DNA from: Antarcticibacterium flavum
GTDB lineage: Bacteria > Bacteroidota > Bacteroidia > Flavobacteriales > Flavobacteriaceae
Assembly (NCBI RefSeq): GCF_006159205.1
Contig: NZ_CP040812.1
Coordinates: 2,728,001 to 2,792,000, forward strand
Reading direction: 5' to 3'
DNA length: 64,000 nt
The position numbers were made by a program, and so were the translations under genes. Below, piece by piece: positions 34,872-44,961 of the stretch (position 1 is its first letter; the number at the start of each line of letters is the position of its first letter). The notes under the pieces are model-generated. The model searched no databases, had not been told where the DNA came from, and was given only the letters and a program-made list of their open reading frames with translations.

Positions 34872-35336
34872 ATGAAAAAACCAATAAAACGACACGAAGC
34901 ATTAAAACCTTTAAGCCGGGAGCATCATCATGGATTACTGTTATGCTGGAAAATTAGACAGGGTGTAAAACTGGATGTGAATATGGCGAGAATTAAGTCA
35001 TATACTGATTGGTTTAGGAGACACTACCTGGACCCACATTTTGAGGCAGAGGAGAAATATATTTTTCCTGTTTTAGGAAATGATCATGAACTGGTGAAAA
35101 GGGCGCTTGCAGAACATCGCCGACTTAAAAGATTGTTTAACCAGGAAGCTGATCTTGCTATTGCAATGAATAGTATTGAGGAAGAGCTGGATAGCCATAT
35201 AAGATTTGAGGAAAGAGTCCTTTTTAATGAGATCCAGGCGGTTGCTACCGAAGAGCAGCTCGCTGATATTGAAAAACATCACAATGGGATACAATTTTCT
35301 GATGATGACTGGAAGGACCATTTCTGGCAAAACTGA
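34872..35336 (+). CDS. Hemerythrin-domain protein, copy 1
   Basis: 154 residues with the HHE pattern: LSREHHHGLLLCWKIRQG, DPHFEAEEKYIFPVL, EHRRLKRLF and DSHIRFEERVLFNEI give the His/Glu ligands of a di-iron site. It resembles the next gene along its full length (KPLSREHHHG against KPVMQEHEQA; IRFEERVLF against IRFEENVLF), so the pair is a tandem duplication. Likely binds O2 or NO. Ends with WKDHFWQN, shared with copy 2 (WEDRFWQA). Confidence 0.85.
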   Translation: MKKPIKRHEALKPLSREHHHGLLLCWKIRQGVKLDVNMARIKSYTDWFRRHYLDPHFEAEEKYIFPVLGNDHELVKRALAEHRRLKRLFNQEADLAIAMNSIEEELDSHIRFEERVLFNEIQAVATEEQLADIEKHHNGIQFSDDDWKDHFWQN

Positions 35337-35404
35337 AATCCGGAAAAAACCTGAAGTAATATATTTCAACCTGCTTAGGATCCAGGGTTAAAATTGTTTA
35401 TCAA

Positions 35405-35869
35405 ATGACTTATAATTCCAAAATAACAGCTAAGACCTCCTCCTTCCTGAAGCCTGTTATGCAAGAGCATGAGCAGGCGCTACAATTATGTGAGCGTATA
35501 CGTATGGGTTTAAGGAATGAGGTAGACCTGCTTCGAATAAGAGCTTATACAGATTGGTTTCTTACTACCTATCTCGAACCTCATTTTGAGATAGAGGAAA
35601 AGTATATTTTTCCAATATTGGGAAGTAATGCAAGGGTTAAGCGGGCGCTGGCCAACCATCGGCGTATAAGAAAATTGTTGAGCTGTAGCTGTGAAAACGA
35701 AAAGGTCCTGAACCTGCTGGAGGAGGAACTTGCCTCTCATATAAGGTTTGAAGAAAACGTCCTATTCCGGGAAATCTCCAGAGCAGGAAAGCTTGTAGAG
35801 ATCAAAAAGCTACACCAGGCTGCAGTTTCTCCTAATGAGGAATGGGAAGACCGTTTCTGGCAGGCTTAA
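35405..35869 (+). CDS. Hemerythrin-domain protein, copy 2
   Basis: Same length (154) and layout as the gene 68 bases upstream. Ligand segments: MQEHEQALQLCERI, EPHFEIEEKYIFPIL, NHRRIRKLL, ASHIRFEENVLFREI. The first site has EHEQA where copy 1 has EHHHG, so the two iron sites may differ. It also carries three Cys in the middle (LSCSCE) that copy 1 lacks. Confidence 0.85.
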   Translation: MTYNSKITAKTSSFLKPVMQEHEQALQLCERIRMGLRNEVDLLRIRAYTDWFLTTYLEPHFEIEEKYIFPILGSNARVKRALANHRRIRKLLSCSCENEKVLNLLEEELASHIRFEENVLFREISRAGKLVEIKKLHQAAVSPNEEWEDRFWQA

Positions 35870-35884
35870 AATATTATGAAACTT

Positions 35885-36361
35885 TCAAATAAAATATAGA
35901 CCATGACTGCCGGCAACTGCTCCAATTATGGTGATGATACTTAAAATTAAAAGGATCCAGTGAGCGGTGTGAATATATTTGTACGTTTTCTCCGGGTGCG
36001 TTAAAGCATATTTTTGAAATAATTTGTGAAGAACAAAAGGCTCAAGAATAAATAGTATAATAGTAAAGAGGAACCAAACCAACACCATGGCGTGCAGCCA
36101 CCAGAATTGAATGTAAAGGAACCTTTCCCAGCCATTCATATAATCTATCATATAAAATCCGCTAAGGCCGGTTAACACCGTCGTTATTTTAGCCTGCAAA
36201 GCAAACCTGCCTTCAATGGTTTCGAAGGTGTTGAGCATGTCCTCCCTTGACATCATTCTTTTTACTGCAGGTAAGATCACAGTAGTCACCATAGCCACTC
36301 CTCCAATCCACAATACCACCGCGACAACGTGTATTACCCTGGCAATTGTAAAGCTATCCAT
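35885..36361 (-). CDS. CopD-like four-helix membrane protein
   Basis: 158 residues, four membrane helices. FTIARVIHVVAVVLWIGGVAMV with its His and WIGG matches the CopD/heme-binding four-helix families (PF05425-like), and further helices carry WWLHAMVLVWFLF and YIHTAHWILLIL His residues that could bind heme b. Role unproven. It is 10 bases downstream of the ClC gene on the same strand, so the two are probably one operon. Confidence 0.6.
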   Translation of the reverse strand: MDSFTIARVIHVVAVVLWIGGVAMVTTVILPAVKRMMSREDMLNTFETIEGRFALQAKITTVLTGLSGFYMIDYMNGWERFLYIQFWWLHAMVLVWFLFTIILFILEPFVLHKLFQKYALTHPEKTYKYIHTAHWILLILSIITIIGAVAGSHGLYFI

Positions 36362-36371
36362 ACTTATTTTT

Positions 36372-37646
36372 TTATTTGTTGTCCTCTCCCATTTGAGAGG
36401 AAATAAAAGGAATTCTCGGGGCCAGGAAATATCCGGTTAGGCTGGCAAAAAGAATCGGAATAAAATAACCAAAACCGGTCAAGGTGGCTAGTAATATAGT
36501 GGTACTCATAGGGGTCCTTGTTACGCAGGCATTAATAGCCGCCATGCAGGTAATCACTGCCAGTGAAAGGTTAGTAGTTGGAAAAAGCTGATGAATTATC
36601 AATCCAAGGGTGGCACCCACAAAAAATAGAGGAATTATGAAACCGCCTCGCCAGCCTGAGGTAACTGTAATTGAAATTGCCAGGATCTTCATTATCAAAA
36701 CCGCTGTTAGAAATTCCAGGCTAAGGTCATTCAATAAAAGATCGTTGATCTCGTGGTGGCCAAAATACCTGGTAATAGGAAAATAAAAAGCAATAACGCC
36801 AAGGATGATCCCTCCCAGAAAAGTTTTGTAGTAAATAGGGAATTTAAGCCTGTAAAAAGCTGACTTAAAAAACCTGGTGCAAAAAATAAAGAGCCACCCA
36901 AGAAAGGTGCCTGCCACCCCAAATATGACAGCATAGGCAAAATCAAATTTATCTTCCATAATATAGGAAGGTAAATCCCATATAGGCCCCAGTCCCAGGT
37001 GAATAATAAGGGCAAAAATGATGTAGCTGAAAGAACTTGCTACAAAAGCAGGAATAATAGCTTTATAATATTGCACAGCATGTTTATGGTGCAGGATCTC
37101 AAGTGAGAAAAGGCTGCCTCCCAGGGGTGCACCAAAGAGAGCGGTAAATCCTGAAGCCATTCCGGCTATGCTTAAGGATCTCAATTCTTCCCCCTTTAAC
37201 CTTAACATTTTTCCAAGCCAGCTCCCGGTAGAACCGGTTACCTGCACAAGAGGTGCTTCAGGGCCTAAGCTCCCCCCAGATCCCACACAAAGCAGGGAAG
37301 ATAATACCATGGACAGGTTATTCTTTGGATCCAGTTTTCCCTTATTGAACCTAATGTTATTTACAATAAGCTGTATTTCCCCGGGATCCCCGATAAAATG
37401 TATGATCAACCCCGCCAGCAATCCTGCAAAAGCCATTGTGGGGATCACCTGCCAGCCATCAAACAAAGCCAGCCCGTGCATCAGCATTTCCAAAATGATC
37501 CAGTAAACCCCTGCAATTAACCCACCTGCAATTCCCAAAATAGCCCACAGGAAAAAGTTGCGGCTGAATACAAATGGATTAAATCTTAATGGCTTATCCA
37601 GGACATCAAGGTAGGTGATAAGTTTTCTTTTAGTCTTTATTTTCAC
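36372..37646 (-). CDS. ClC-family chloride channel/antiporter
   Basis: 424 residues. GSGGSLGPEAPLVQ is the selectivity/gating motif with the gating Glu, GMASGFTALFGAPLGGSLFSLEI follows, and GWRGGFIIPLFFVGATLG is the third conserved motif. C-terminal CBS domains are absent. Members exchange Cl-, F- or NO3- against H+. Beside two NarK genes, a nitrate or acid-response role is possible (inference). It is divergent from narK across a 344-base region with an FNR-like site. Confidence 0.9.
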   Translation of the reverse strand: MKIKTKRKLITYLDVLDKPLRFNPFVFSRNFFLWAILGIAGGLIAGVYWIILEMLMHGLALFDGWQVIPTMAFAGLLAGLIIHFIGDPGEIQLIVNNIRFNKGKLDPKNNLSMVLSSLLCVGSGGSLGPEAPLVQVTGSTGSWLGKMLRLKGEELRSLSIAGMASGFTALFGAPLGGSLFSLEILHHKHAVQYYKAIIPAFVASSFSYIIFALIIHLGLGPIWDLPSYIMEDKFDFAYAVIFGVAGTFLGWLFIFCTRFFKSAFYRLKFPIYYKTFLGGIILGVIAFYFPITRYFGHHEINDLLLNDLSLEFLTAVLIMKILAISITVTSGWRGGFIIPLFFVGATLGLIIHQLFPTTNLSLAVITCMAAINACVTRTPMSTTILLATLTGFGYFIPILFASLTGYFLAPRIPFISSQMGEDNK

Positions 37647-37862
37647 TGCTTTTGTTCCGTTTTGTTATATATAGGGGCCACTATAGAATTATATATATTC
37701 TTCAGAATTTCGGCTAAACTAATAGTTTTATTGTTTTTTCATTCCGGAAAAGGTGTTTTTTCTCAGATTCAGAAAATTTCTATCTTGTAAGGAGGTAATA
37801 TAAAAATCGCATTACCGGTTTAATTTATATTCTCCAAAAATGGAAAGAAATTTACCATATCC

Positions 37863-37874
37863 TGATAATCATCA
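37863..37874. promoter_or_regulatory. FNR-like palindrome TGAT-AATC-ATCA upstream of narK
   Basis: In the ClC/narK divergent region, 117 bases before narK. Could act on either gene. The rest of 37647-37990 is AT-rich with no gene. Confidence 0.55.
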
Positions 37875-37990
37875 TTTTTACCGCTTGTTGAAAATGTGAA
37901 GTTTGCAGCGTAAAAAATAGAATTGAGAATCCAGGCAACTATTGTTACATCTAATTGATTTAAGTATAAAATTGATAAACTTACTTTAAT

Positions 37991-39484
37991 ATGAGCAAAC
38001 CATCTTCTACGGCCCACAAAATGTTATTTTTAAATACCCTAGCCTTTACTATATGTTTTGCAGTCTGGATGTTTAATGGGGTTACAGTTACTTTTCTTGT
38101 GGATAATGGAGCTTATGACTGGAATTCTGTTCAAATTGGATGGCTCCTGGGAATACCAGTACTTACGGGCTCAATTTTTAGACTGCCCGTGGGGATCATG
38201 ACCGATAAGTTTGGAGGGAAATGGGTCTTTGGAGGATTATTACTGATAAGTGCAATTCCTATGTTCCTGTTACAGTATGTAGATTCTTTCCTGGGGTTTG
38301 CTTTATGCAGTTTTGGTTATGGCCTTACCGGGGCAGGATTTGCGGTAGGAATCGCCTACACTTCTGTATGGTATGAGAAAGACTGGCAGGGCCGGGCTCT
38401 TGGGATCTTTGGTGCCGGTAATGCAGGTGCTGCATTAACCACCTTACTTGCGCCCACGATACTTCAAAACCTCACCAATGACGGGACAGAAATGGAGAAC
38501 TGGAGAGTGCTGCCGGTAATTTATGCTGCCGTACTTGTTCTTATGGCTGTGATTTTCCTGGTCTTCGCAAAGAACAGGAAACCTGAAACACAACGAACTA
38601 TTAAAAAACTTATGCTTCCCCTCAAAAGCCTGAGGGTTTGGAGATTTGGTCTTTATTACTTCCTGGTATTTGGGTGTTTTGTGGCCTTCTCCCAATGGCT
38701 GGTTCCTTATTATGTGAATGTTTATTACCTACCCCTTGTGACGGCAGGGATCCTGGCAGCAGCATTTAGTTTTCCGTCAGGGGTAATTCGTGCCCTGGGA
38801 GGGTGGATGAGTGACAAGTGGGGAGCTCGTAAAGTGATGTACTGGGTTTTAGGAACCTCTTTAGTTATTAGTTTTTTACTGATATTTCCAAAAATGGATA
38901 TTTACTCTCCCGGAAACGGAATTATGGCAAAACAAGCCGGGGAGGTTACAGAAGTATCAGAAACCAGGATCGTGGCAGCAGGTATAGAATATCCGGTGGC
39001 CGCCAGGGACGCCGGCCATGAAGAGACTGTAGAGGGGGATTTTGTTTTTCCCAAAAAAGAAACCTGGCAGGAGCCGGTAGTGCAGGAAGGACAAATGGTT
39101 GAGAAGCGGGAATTACTTGCAAGCGGGGAAACCCGGATCTTTTTTCAGGCCAATGTATGGGTGTTTACCTTCCTGGTAATTATTCTGGGCAGTATTTGGG
39201 GAATTGGTAAAGCCGCCGTCTATAAACATATTCCAGAATATTTTCCAGATGAGGTTGGAGTGGTAGGAGGAATGGTAGGCGTTCTTGGTGGTCTTGGAGG
39301 TTTTGTGTGCCCTATCATCTTTGGTTATCTCCTGAATGGCACCGGGCTATGGACCAGTGCATGGATGTTCACTCTTATTATATCTGCTATTTGCCTTTGG
39401 TGGATGCACAGGACAATACAGAAAATGATGCACCGGGAGCATCCCAAATTAATGCGCCAAATTGAATCGAAAAAAGAGAATTAA
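37991..39484 (+). CDS. narK: NarK-family nitrate/nitrite transporter, first copy
   Basis: A 497-residue MFS protein. SIFRLPVGIMTDKFGGK is the MFS A motif, FGAGNAGAALTTLLAP the nitrate signature and GVLGGLGGFVCP its second-half partner, with Arg residues (RLP, RALGG) expected to bind the anion. Between helices of the second half is an insertion of about 70 residues (about 312-380, QAGEVTEVSETRIVAAG to KRELLASGETR) that standard NarK lacks. It looks like a small beta domain. Likely the nitrate importer or the nitrate/nitrite exchanger for the reductase downstream. 21 bases separate it from the next narK. Confidence 0.9.
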   Translation: MSKPSSTAHKMLFLNTLAFTICFAVWMFNGVTVTFLVDNGAYDWNSVQIGWLLGIPVLTGSIFRLPVGIMTDKFGGKWVFGGLLLISAIPMFLLQYVDSFLGFALCSFGYGLTGAGFAVGIAYTSVWYEKDWQGRALGIFGAGNAGAALTTLLAPTILQNLTNDGTEMENWRVLPVIYAAVLVLMAVIFLVFAKNRKPETQRTIKKLMLPLKSLRVWRFGLYYFLVFGCFVAFSQWLVPYYVNVYYLPLVTAGILAAAFSFPSGVIRALGGWMSDKWGARKVMYWVLGTSLVISFLLIFPKMDIYSPGNGIMAKQAGEVTEVSETRIVAAGIEYPVAARDAGHEETVEGDFVFPKKETWQEPVVQEGQMVEKRELLASGETRIFFQANVWVFTFLVIILGSIWGIGKAAVYKHIPEYFPDEVGVVGGMVGVLGGLGGFVCPIIFGYLLNGTGLWTSAWMFTLIISAICLWWMHRTIQKMMHREHPKLMRQIESKKEN

Positions 39485-39505
39485 ACATAGCAAATCCTGA
39501 ATATT

Positions 39506-41101
39506 ATGAAGACTAACTTAGAAGAATGGAATGTTGAAGATCCGGTTTTTTGGGAACAAAAAGGTAAAAAGATAGCCTACAGAAACCTTTGGCTTTCCAT
39601 CCCGGCCCTGTTACTTTCTTTTGCTGTGTGGATGATGTGGAGTATTATTACCACCAAAATGAAAGAATTCAACTTCCATTTTGGAATGATCACTCCGGAT
39701 ATGAGTGAAGAAATGGTGAAGGAACAATTGGCGGTCATCAATAATTTATACTATACTTTGCCAGCTATAGCAGGTTTGGCAGGGGCTACCCTTAGGATCC
39801 CCAATTCATTTCTTATAGCGCTTGGCGGTGGTCGTAATGTGGTCTTCACTACTACTGTGTTGTTGTTGGTGCCGGCCTTTGGGGTAGGTTTTGCGTTGGC
39901 AGATCAAAATACGTCCTATCTTACCTTTGCGGTCCTCGCGCTTTTGTCGGGATTTGGAGGAGGGAATTTTGCCTCTTCTATGAGTAATATAAGTTACTTC
40001 TTTCCTAAGAGGATGCAGGGAACTTCACTGGGGCTTAATGCCGGTATAGGAAACCTGGGAGTGGGGATAATGCAAAAGATGATCCCGTTTGTAATAGGGA
40101 TTTTCCTTTTTTCAGCTGTTGGCAGCAGCGGAGAGGTGGTGGAGGACCAGCCGCTGGCAGGCTTGCAAAATGCGGGTTGGATCTGGATCCCTATTGTAAT
40201 TGCTGCTGTGGGTGCCTTTTTTGGAATGAACAACGTGATAACGGGAACACCAAAATTACCTACTACCATTCAGGGTATCTCCAAGACACTATTTATGGTA
40301 GGGATTGGAATTATAACTGCCGCAGTGGGATCATATTTATTGGTGGGACTGGAGATCAATATGTGGATAGTTCTCCCGGTGGTGGTGATTCTCACCCTGC
40401 TTCTTATGAAATACCTAAGTCCTAAGGACATAAAGCAAAGCCTTAATAAGCAATTTTCAATACTTAATGATAAGCATAACTGGATCATGACTATAATATA
40501 TACCATGACCTTTGGCTCATTCATAGGATTCTCGGCTGCCTTTCCAAAACTTTGCCAGGATATATTCGTGTATACAGACCCTGCAAACCCTCAATATGTA
40601 AACCCCAATGCCCCCGATTTCCTTACCTGGGTATTTATAGGCCCTATGCTTGGGGCTTTGGTGAGACCGGCGGGAGGCTGGTTAAGTGATAAAATAAACA
40701 GCGGGTCTAGGGTAACAACTTATAGTACAATAGTAACTGTAATAGCTACAATGGCAGTTGCTTATTTTGTGGTACAGGCAAGGGATAGTGCTACTCCAGA
40801 GGTCTACTGGTGGCCATTCTTTGCAGGTTTTATGGTCCTGTTCGTCACTACCGGAATTGGAAATGGTTCTACCTTTAGAAGTATACCATACATCTTCAGC
40901 AAGGAAAAAGCAGGTCCTGTGCTGGGCTGGACATCTGCAATTGCAGCATATGGAGCTTTTATTATTCCGCAGGTATTTGGGGAACAGATCCAGATGGGTA
41001 CACCAGAATATGCCTTATATGGCTTTGGCATTTACTATGTCATATGCCTGGGACTTAACTGGTGGTATTATGACCGGTCAAATTCCGGGATCGAATGTTG
41101 A
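39506..41101 (+). CDS. narK: NarK-family nitrate/nitrite transporter, second copy
   Basis: 531 residues, 12 helices. TLRIPNSFLIALGGGRNV, GFGGGNFASSMSNISYFFPKRMQGTSLGLNAGIGNLGVG (nitrate signature in the middle) and VRPAGGWLSDKINSG identify it. It differs from the first copy in the first loop, which has a long insert (MKEFNFHFGMITPDMSEEMVKEQ). Two unlike NarK proteins in tandem often split nitrate/H+ symport and nitrate/nitrite antiport. A strong terminator follows. Confidence 0.9.
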   Translation: MKTNLEEWNVEDPVFWEQKGKKIAYRNLWLSIPALLLSFAVWMMWSIITTKMKEFNFHFGMITPDMSEEMVKEQLAVINNLYYTLPAIAGLAGATLRIPNSFLIALGGGRNVVFTTTVLLLVPAFGVGFALADQNTSYLTFAVLALLSGFGGGNFASSMSNISYFFPKRMQGTSLGLNAGIGNLGVGIMQKMIPFVIGIFLFSAVGSSGEVVEDQPLAGLQNAGWIWIPIVIAAVGAFFGMNNVITGTPKLPTTIQGISKTLFMVGIGIITAAVGSYLLVGLEINMWIVLPVVVILTLLLMKYLSPKDIKQSLNKQFSILNDKHNWIMTIIYTMTFGSFIGFSAAFPKLCQDIFVYTDPANPQYVNPNAPDFLTWVFIGPMLGALVRPAGGWLSDKINSGSRVTTYSTIVTVIATMAVAYFVVQARDSATPEVYWWPFFAGFMVLFVTTGIGNGSTFRSIPYIFSKEKAGPVLGWTSAIAAYGAFIIPQVFGEQIQMGTPEYALYGFGIYYVICLGLNWWYYDRSNSGIEC

Positions 41102-41120
41102 TCTAATTATATACTGAACA

Positions 41121-41154
41121 AAAAAAGCCTTTGCAGTTTTGCAAAGGCTTTTTT
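41121..41154 (+). terminator. Terminator after the narK pair
   Basis: AAAAAAGCCTTTGCA/TGCAAAGGCTTTTTT, perfect 15-base stem, four-base loop. It separates the transport genes from the reductase cluster, which needs its own promoter. Confidence 0.92.
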
Positions 41155-41210
41155 ATACAATTTGTCTGCTTATTTAGCACAGCTCTAAATTAGCTACAAC
41201 ACCTGAAAAC

Positions 41211-41222
41211 TGATTTTAATCA
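41211..41222. promoter_or_regulatory. FNR-like palindrome TGAT-TTTA-ATCA upstream of the reductase cluster
   Basis: The palindrome is past the narK terminator and 229 bases before the cytochrome b gene. The rest of 41155-41450 holds no gene. Confidence 0.5.
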
Positions 41223-41450
41223 TATTTTCCCAGATCCTCAGGGAGCATTTTTGCAGCTCGTTCCAGTGAAGTTTGAAAAAGTATTTTAAGACTGTTTTTT
41301 ACCTATGTGATTAGGGGTATTGATCCATTATATCTTATTTAGACTCACTTTAAATTGCTAGAGATCAGGATGAGGAGCTTTTATCACTCCTCTGTAAATC
41401 CTTATATTTATGTTTCACTCAAATTTATGAACTGTTAATGCCTGCTTATT

Positions 41451-42506
41451 ATGTACAGACTCTTTAAAACCTTAAATCGGCTGGCCCTAATCAAGGCAAC
41501 TATAGCAGCGGTACTCACAATTATCCTCGTGCTAATTGGTTCCCGGAATTTGCAAAATTTTGACCCCGCACTTATCGCCTATTTGATAGGAACAGTTTTC
41601 GCCATTTTTGGGATCGCCTACCGCTATTCGGTTTGGATCCAAAGGCCACCAACCAAGCTTTACTGGCGCAGGAGTATGCAGTTCCTATTTAGCAGGTATT
41701 TCTTTCCATACCTGTGGCGCTCTATTAAATTATTTTTCAGGAATATTCTTTTTCAAAGGTTCATAGCATATAGAAGCAGGACCCGCTGGATAGGGCATTT
41801 CCTGCTTGCCACGGGGTGTCTAATAGCCTTTGCTATCACTGTTCCTTTAACTTTTGGCTGGATACATTTTGTGCTCAAGCCGGGAGATGAAACTACATAT
41901 TATGCCCTCTTATTTGGATTTGAGGCCGGATCTTTTAGCTTGGGTTCCCCTATTGCTTTTATAGCTTTCCACGGCCTGGTATGGTGTTCGGTTCTGGTGA
42001 CTATTGGTGCCATTATGATGATGAATAGAAGGTTTACAGACGGGGGATTGATCGCTACCCAAAGTTTTGAGAATGACTGGTTGCCTTTGATCCTGCTTAT
42101 TGCAATTTCAGTGACCGGACTGGGTATTTCATATGATTATACTTTTTTGGAAGGTAAGACTTACCAGTTTATGGCGGTTACCCACGCAATTACAGTGATC
42201 CTTTTCCTGGTGTGGTTGCCTTTTGGAAAGTTCTTCCATATTTATCAGCGACTCGCCCAGTTGGGTGCAAATCTTTATAAAACCGAAGGGAAACGAAGGG
42301 GGATGGCAACCTGTCCGCACACTAAAAAGGAATTTGCCACCCAAACTCATATCAATGATCTTAAGGTTGTATCTAAAGATCTCGGTTTTAATTATGACAA
42401 GCAGGATGGAACCAATCATATGGACCTAAGCCCTGAAGGTAAGCGCTCTGCATTAGCCATGGCCCATTTGAAGGCACGAAAGGAAGGCGGAAAATTATTC
42501 GGTTAA
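41451..42506 (+). CDS. NarI/DsrM-like cytochrome b membrane subunit
   Basis: 351 residues, about six helices. His residues within or at the edge of helices (H116 in RWIGHFLLATG, H174 in IAFHGLVW, H245 in AVTHAITVILFLVWLPFG, H263 in KFFHIYQRL) could ligate two b hemes, as in NarI and DsrM/HmeC. LPFGKFFHI is close to the LPFTKLxH end of that family. The first 60 residues form two extra helices, and the last 80 (from CPHTKKEF) form a cytoplasmic tail. Likely takes electrons from quinol and passes them to the FeS protein. It is 21 bases from the catalytic subunit gene. Confidence 0.7.
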   Translation: MYRLFKTLNRLALIKATIAAVLTIILVLIGSRNLQNFDPALIAYLIGTVFAIFGIAYRYSVWIQRPPTKLYWRRSMQFLFSRYFFPYLWRSIKLFFRNILFQRFIAYRSRTRWIGHFLLATGCLIAFAITVPLTFGWIHFVLKPGDETTYYALLFGFEAGSFSLGSPIAFIAFHGLVWCSVLVTIGAIMMMNRRFTDGGLIATQSFENDWLPLILLIAISVTGLGISYDYTFLEGKTYQFMAVTHAITVILFLVWLPFGKFFHIYQRLAQLGANLYKTEGKRRGMATCPHTKKEFATQTHINDLKVVSKDLGFNYDKQDGTNHMDLSPEGKRSALAMAHLKARKEGGKLFG

Positions 42507-42527
42507 AAACAGAAAAAGAAAAAGAAA

Positions 42528-44747
42528 ATGGCAAAACTTCCAGTTTCAGTAGATAAGATCATAGAGAACTATGGCCCTCATAAGGCATATGCTCCACAGG
42601 TAGGATTTCATGGGAATAAGGAGCCGGACAAGCTGGTGAAAACCCATTGTTGCTATTGTGGTATGCAATGCGGTATTAAGCTGAAGGTTAAGGATAATAA
42701 GATCGCAGGTTTTGAGCCCTGGGAGGAATTCCCATTCAATGAGGGGCGGCTTTGTCCAAAAGGGGTTATGCGATATATGCAAAATAACCATCCGGACAGG
42801 CTTATGGATCCTATTGAGCGGGTGGAAGGGAAAGGCTTTAAACCCGTATCCTGGGACCACGCCATGAGCAGGACGGTAAATGAGATAAAAAGAATCCAGG
42901 AGAAATATGGCAAAGATTCCTTTGCAATGCTATCGGGCGTTTCACTCACCAACGAGAAAAGCTATATGATAGGGAAGTTTGCAAGGGTAGCCCTTAAAAC
43001 AGCCAATCTTGATTATAATGGCCGGTTGTGCATGGTTAGTGCAGGTGGAGGAAACAAAAAAGCATTTGGACTGGACAGGACCTCCAACAGTTGGGCCGAT
43101 CTTAAACATGCCGAGGTCATCCTTATAGCCGGGGCCAACGTTAGTGAAACCTTCCCCACCCTTACACATTATATCTGGCAGGCGAGGGACAACGGCGCTA
43201 AATTAATAGTAGTAGACCCAAGGATGATCCCATTGGCCAGAACGGCAGATCTTCATTTGCCAATTAGGCCGGGAGGAGATTCAGCGTTATTTGGAGCCAT
43301 CCTTAAAATAATGGTAGATAATGATTGGCTAGACCATGAATTCATTGAAAATCATACTTCAGGATTCCAGGAAACCATTGATGCCGTAAAGGATTATGAT
43401 CTTGACTGGGCAGAGGAGCATACCGGGATATCAAAGGATTTGATTTACCAGGCTGCAGAAATGTGGGGGAAAGCAAATACAAGCTTCCTGCTGCACGCCC
43501 GTGGGATCGAGCACCATACAAAAGGGGTGGAAAATGTACTTAGCTGTATAAATATTGTCTTGGCGTCGGGACGATTAGGAAAACCTTATTGCGGCTATGG
43601 CACGATCACAGGACAGGGTAACGGCCAGGGAGGCCGGGAGCACGGTCATAAATGTGATCAATTGCCGGGTAACCGTGATATCACTAATCCCGAGCATAGG
43701 AAATATATTGCAGGGGTTTGGGGTATAGATGAAAAGGATATGCCCGGTAAGGGACTTTCAGCCTATGAGCAAATTGAGGCGATACACCGCGGGGAGATCA
43801 AAGGAATGATAAGTATTTGTTTTAATCCGCTGGTATCCTTACCCAATAATAATTTTGTGCGGGAAGCCCTTGAAAAACTTGAATTTTATATTTGTATAGA
43901 TACCTTCCTTAGTGAAACTGCACGCCATGCCGATATAATAATGGCGGGCTCCCTGCACGAGGAGGAGGAAGGTACGGTGACTACTGCTGAAGGTAGGGTG
44001 GTGAAGATCAATGAAGCCATTACTCCGCCTAAGAATACAAGGAGGGATGGACAGATCCTCATGGAACTTGCTGCCCGCCTGGGTGAAAAAGAAAAATTCG
44101 ATTACCCTACCAGTGAAGATATCTTCAATGAATTAAGGGTTGCATCCAAAGGGGGTACGGCAGATTATTACGGAATTACCTATAAAAAAGTCGTAGATAA
44201 TATGGGGATCTTCTGGCCCTGTCCTTCTGAAGATCACCCGGGAACCCCGCGTTTGTGGGAAGATAGGAAATTTAAAACACCGGATGGGAAAGCGCACTTT
44301 AATCCTGTAAGATATCGTGCAGCTTCAGAAATGCCGAATAAGGAATATCCGGTAGTGTTGACCACAGGAAGGGTCGTCTCGCAATATCTAAGCGGAACCT
44401 CTACCCGAAGGATTGGAAAGTTACTGGATCAATATCCTGAACCTTTACTGGAAATACACCCAAAACTGGCCTTCCAGTATGGAATAGAAAATCATGACCT
44501 TATTAAAGTAAAAACCAGAAGGGGAGAAGCAGAATTTCCGGCCCATGTGGTGGAAACAATTCGAGAGGATACGGTGTTCATTCCTTATCATTGGGGAGGA
44601 AAACATTCAGCCAACCAATTAACAATAGATAATTTAGATCCTGTTTCCAAGATTCCTGAATTTAAGGTTTGTGCCTGCCAGCTGGAGAAAACCGGGAGAA
44701 AAGGATCACAACATAGAACAGATACTGCGTATCAAAGTTCGCTTTAG
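42528..44747 (+). CDS. Molybdopterin nitrate reductase catalytic subunit (NasA/NarB/NapA type)
   Basis: 739 residues. The N-terminal [4Fe-4S] motif is C41-x2-C44-x3-C48 and C76 (LCPKGV). NGRLCMVSA places Cys168 as the likely Mo ligand, the hallmark of the NasA/NarB/NapA branch (respiratory NarG uses Asp). [20 protein letters not shown] and [17 protein letters not shown] are pterin-binding segments, and the C-terminal barrel domain has [14 protein letters not shown]. There is no signal peptide or twin-arginine motif, so the enzyme is cytoplasmic. Together with NarK, the cytochrome b, the ferredoxin and the Moco genes it is best read as a quinol-linked nitrate reductase. Formate dehydrogenase is the other branch, but that has Sec/Cys in another context. 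Confidence 0.85.
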   Translation: MAKLPVSVDKIIENYGPHKAYAPQVGFHGNKEPDKLVKTHCCYCGMQCGIKLKVKDNKIAGFEPWEEFPFNEGRLCPKGVMRYMQNNHPDRLMDPIERVEGKGFKPVSWDHAMSRTVNEIKRIQEKYGKDSFAMLSGVSLTNEKSYMIGKFARVALKTANLDYNGRLCMVSAGGGNKKAFGLDRTSNSWADLKHAEVILIAGANVSETFPTLTHYIWQARDNGAKLIVVDPRMIPLARTADLHLPIRPGGDSALFGAILKIMVDNDWLDHEFIENHTSGFQETIDAVKDYDLDWAEEHTGISKDLIYQAAEMWGKANTSFLLHARGIEHHTKGVENVLSCINIVLASGRLGKPYCGYGTITGQGNGQGGREHGHKCDQLPGNRDITNPEHRKYIAGVWGIDEKDMPGKGLSAYEQIEAIHRGEIKGMISICFNPLVSLPNNNFVREALEKLEFYICIDTFLSETARHADIIMAGSLHEEEEGTVTTAEGRVVKINEAITPPKNTRRDGQILMELAARLGEKEKFDYPTSEDIFNELRVASKGGTADYYGITYKKVVDNMGIFWPCPSEDHPGTPRLWEDRKFKTPDGKAHFNPVRYRAASEMPNKEYPVVLTTGRVVSQYLSGTSTRRIGKLLDQYPEPLLEIHPKLAFQYGIENHDLIKVKTRRGEAEFPAHVVETIREDTVFIPYHWGGKHSANQLTIDNLDPVSKIPEFKVCACQLEKTGRKGSQHRTDTAYQSSL

Positions 44748-44754
44748 AATAAGA

Positions 44755-44940
44755 ACCAGGAAACAAGAGTCAAGAAACAAGAAACAAGAGAAGAGAGAAG
44801 TGCGGAATTTAAAAATACAGAAGCAGCAGTCCCGGATAGAACAATAAAATATTCGTGCATTCGTGGCTAACTTTTTTAATTCAAACAGAGAACGGAGAAC
44901 GGAGAACAGAGAACAGAGAACAGAGAACGAAATTTAAAAC
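44755..44940. repeat. Degenerate tandem repeats inside the reductase operon
   Basis: Two patches: AAACAAGA/GTCAAGAAAC words (44757-44795) and GAGAACG/GAGAACA seven-base units, about six copies (44886-44931). Between them is ordinary sequence. The 214-base gap breaks an otherwise tight operon. The AAACAAG words are the complement of CTTGTTT words at 19885-19915. Confidence 0.8.
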
Positions 44941-44961
44941 CTAACCTTTAAAATTAAAATT

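Noticed and set aside
42528..44747. Formate dehydrogenase as identity of the Mo subunit
   Set aside because: The NGRLCM Cys context, lack of a formate-type neighbour and the two narK genes favour nitrate reductase.
44886..44931. Short repeats as a CRISPR or iteron origin
   Set aside because: Seven-base units without spacers or a rep gene, and the same kind of words occur at several other borders.
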